From Bacteroidales bacterium UBA1223 (GTDB lineage Bacteria; Bacteroidota; Bacteroidia; Bacteroidales; P3): a stretch of DNA of 33,979 bases. Numbering within the stretch: the first letter of the stretch is position 1; every line of letters starts with the position of its first letter. Location: the NCBI GenBank assembly GCA_002309155.1, contig DBXB01000027.1, positions 34,401-68,379 on the forward strand, given 5' to 3'. The notes beneath the pieces were generated by a model, which did no database searches, was not told the origin of the DNA, and saw only the letters and a list, made by a program, of their open reading frames with translations. Position numbers and translations under genes: made by a program. This document shows, in pieces, positions 32,427-33,979 of this stretch.

Positions 32427-33353
32427 TTGAAGAAAATACTGATGTTGTTAATATTGAGTGCTTTCTTCTCAACGGTTTCCTCACAGGAATTCCGTTGCGG
32501 AGTTACTGTCAATTATCAGAAATTACAGAGCACAACACAACAGTACGAGACTGGCGACATCAAGATTTTCGAGACAATGAAGCGTGCCATCGAGGATTTT
32601 ATCAACGAACGCCATTGGACTACCATCGATTTTGAGCAGGTGGAGAAACTCGACTGCTCGATAAGTATCATTCTTTCGGAACGCACCTCGGCCACTGATT
32701 TCGGTGGTCAGATCTCCATACAGTTGCGTCGTCCTGTCTTCAATTCCAACTACACTACCGGTGTCTTCAACTATCTGGAGGGTGCCAAGGATTTTGTCTT
32801 CACTTTCAATGAGAGTCAGCCTCTTGAATTCGACCCCAACACGTTTTACGACAACCTCTCGTCTACTCTTGCCTACTATTGCTACATAATGCTGGGTCTC
32901 TATTTCGACTCCTATGGACCTAACGGTGGCGAGCCATTCTTCGAGATGGCTCGTAACATCGCACAGGTGGCGGGTAGTACCACGAGTTACAAGGGCTGGA
33001 ACGCCCGTGACAGCCAGAAGTCACGCTACTGGTTCGTGGAGAATCATACCAACTCCGCTTACGAGGCGCTCCATAGCGTATACTACTATTACTACCGTCT
33101 GGGTCTCGACATGATGACCAAAGACCAGCCTACTGCTCGTCAGAATATTCTGGAAGCCATGAAATACCTGCTCCAGGTTCATAAGAAACGTGCCAACCTG
33201 CTGTCGGTGACTCAGTTCCTGGATGTCAATATGGCGGAGATTGTCTCAATATTCACTCCCGCTCCTCAGGAAGAGCAGAAGACTATCTACGATATCATAA
33301 AGGAGATAAGTCCTATCAATATCGTCAAGCTGAAAGACTGGAACATTAAATAA
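32427..33353 (+). CDS. PorD-like (DUF4835) family protein
   Basis: The likely start is TTG at 32427, giving a signal peptide MKKILMLLILSAFFSTVSSQ and a mature protein from EFRCGVTVNYQK; ATG at 32442 is an alternative without the basic residues. An earlier TTG at 32400 overlaps the -7 box and is rejected. The roughly 308-residue sequence has the DUF4835 pattern: SIQLRRPVFNSNYTTGVFNY, DFVFTFNESQPLEFDPNTFY, LAYYCYIMLGLYFDSYGPNGG and RYWFVENHTNSAYE. As I recall, the Porphyromonas gingivalis PorD protein of type IX secretion belongs to this family, but many members in gut Bacteroidetes have no tested role. The aminotransferase start is 33 bases downstream. Confidence 0.75.
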   Translation: MKKILMLLILSAFFSTVSSQEFRCGVTVNYQKLQSTTQQYETGDIKIFETMKRAIEDFINERHWTTIDFEQVEKLDCSISIILSERTSATDFGGQISIQLRRPVFNSNYTTGVFNYLEGAKDFVFTFNESQPLEFDPNTFYDNLSSTLAYYCYIMLGLYFDSYGPNGGEPFFEMARNIAQVAGSTTSYKGWNARDSQKSRYWFVENHTNSAYEALHSVYYYYYRLGLDMMTKDQPTARQNILEAMKYLLQVHKKRANLLSVTQFLDVNMAEIVSIFTPAPQEEQKTIYDIIKEISPINIVKLKDWNIK

Positions 33354-33386
33354 TTGAAATCAAAACGTATAAACAATAATATAATT

Positions 33387-33979
33387 ATGACCCAAATACC
33401 GATTCAAAAAGAGGTGATAGACCGTATCGCCGCAAGCAACAAAATAAGCAATCCCGGCAAGGCAAGCATCCGCGAGATGCGTAAGATGATTCAGGATGTG
33501 GAACATGAGACTGGCATCCGCTTCGTGAAGATGGAGATGGGCATCCCAGGTCTGCCGGCTCCGCAGGTGGGTGTCAACGCCCAGATTGAGGCCCTCAAGA
33601 GTGGCGTCGCCAGCATCTATCCCGAAATCTACGGTACCGCTGACTTTAAGCATGAGGCCGCCCGTTTCGTGAAGAACTTCCTCGACATCGACGTCACCCC
33701 TGACTGCTGCGTGCCTACCGTGGGCTCTATGCAGGCGGGTTTCGCCAGTTTCCTGACTCTGACTCGCTACGATGCCAAGAAGACCAAGGTGCTCTTCATC
33801 GACCCTGGATTCCCCGTGCAGAAACAGCAGTGCCGTGTCCTTGGCATCCCTATGAAGGCTTTCGACGTCTACGAGTACCGTGGCGACAAACTGCGTGACA
33901 AACTCGAAGAGGAACTGAAGGATGGCGACGTGGCTTGCATGATTTTCAGCAGTCCCAACAACCCCGCCTGGTTCTGCTT
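33387..33979 (+). CDS. Class I/II PLP-dependent aminotransferase, N-terminal part (cut by window edge)
   Basis: The frame is open from ATG 33387 (MTQIPIQKEVIDRIAAS) to the end of the window, about 197 codons, with no stop. Motifs fit fold-type I aminotransferases: FVKMEMGIPGLPAPQVGVNA (substrate-loop region), VGSMQAGFASFLTL (cofactor region), KVLFIDPGFPVQKQQC and FSSPNNPAWF, which holds the conserved NP near the PLP pyridine Asn/Asp. The catalytic Lys lies beyond the window. Substrate cannot be told from this part. It may be co-transcribed with the PorD-like gene 33 bases upstream. Confidence 0.88.
   Translation, partial: MTQIPIQKEVIDRIAASNKISNPGKASIREMRKMIQDVEHETGIRFVKMEMGIPGLPAPQVGVNAQIEALKSGVASIYPEIYGTADFKHEAARFVKNFLDIDVTPDCCVPTVGSMQAGFASFLTLTRYDAKKTKVLFIDPGFPVQKQQCRVLGIPMKAFDVYEYRGDKLRDKLEEELKDGDVACMIFSSPNNPAWFC

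Overview
This 34 kb window looks like chromosome of a Bacteroidales bacterium, probably a Prevotella-like or related gut or rumen lineage. Three things support this. Most recognisable promoters carry the Bacteroidetes -7 box TAnnTTTGC instead of a sigma-70 -10 box. Several families are typical of the phylum (PorD/DUF4835-like protein, AsmA/DUF748-like protein, Nif3 followed by a C4 zinc-ribbon protein, an S23-type four-helix-bundle protein, a short 652-residue GyrB). Start codons also lack strong Shine-Dalgarno sequences. I see no rRNA, tRNA, CRISPR array, insertion sequence or prophage gene. This is mainly core and housekeeping DNA, with several unusual features inside it.

Layout. 1-3.4 kb: the end of pgk, a YgiQ-type radical SAM gene carrying an in-frame palindromic insert, and an MgtC-like membrane protein, all on +. 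3.4-6.9 kb (- strand): Nif3-like protein, coiled-coil/zinc-ribbon protein, and a histidine ammonia-lyase without other hut genes. 7.1-10.5 kb (+): an AsmA-like envelope protein and a TerB/DnaJ protein. 10.5-15.2 kb (-): an outer-membrane-like barrel, an S41 protease lipoprotein, and an 883-residue PPDK-like protein that keeps the ATP-grasp and phosphohistidine parts but lacks the PEP/pyruvate barrel. 15.2-22.7 kb (+): a long coiled-coil lipoprotein, a MurL-MurD2 fusion, an M20 amidohydrolase and a C69 dipeptidase. 22.7-26.1 kb (-): nfo, lolA-like, tsaB and a lone DppB-like permease. 26.2-27.1 kb (+): an SDR dehydrogenase. 27.1-32.2 kb (-): gyrB, a four-helix-bundle pseudogene, pepE, an unknown membrane-anchored protein and a YqiA-like esterase. 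32.4 kb to the end (+): a PorD/DUF4835-like protein and the start of a class I/II aminotransferase.

How the genes fit together. Cell-envelope work is the main theme: peptidoglycan stem-peptide synthesis (MurL-MurD2), lipoprotein carriage (LolA), AsmA-type lipid or assembly function, possible type IX secretion (PorD-like) and several exported lipoproteins. A second theme is peptide breakdown and uptake (S41, M20, C69 and PepE peptidases and a peptide-type permease).

The least ordinary items are these. (1) A single polypeptide joins a MurL-like L-Glu epimerase domain to a MurD2-like ligase, which predicts a racemase-independent route to D-glutamate in the wall. (2) A PPDK-like protein has a new C-terminal half in place of the catalytic barrel. 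(3) A 72-bp palindromic element sits in frame inside a radical SAM gene. (4) A 36-bp non-palindromic intergenic sequence occurs in three identical copies. (5) Intergenic arrays have exact 7-, 8-, 9-, 10- or 16-nt periods, including a two-part module (heptamers, then CTAG every 9 nt) present at two distant places.
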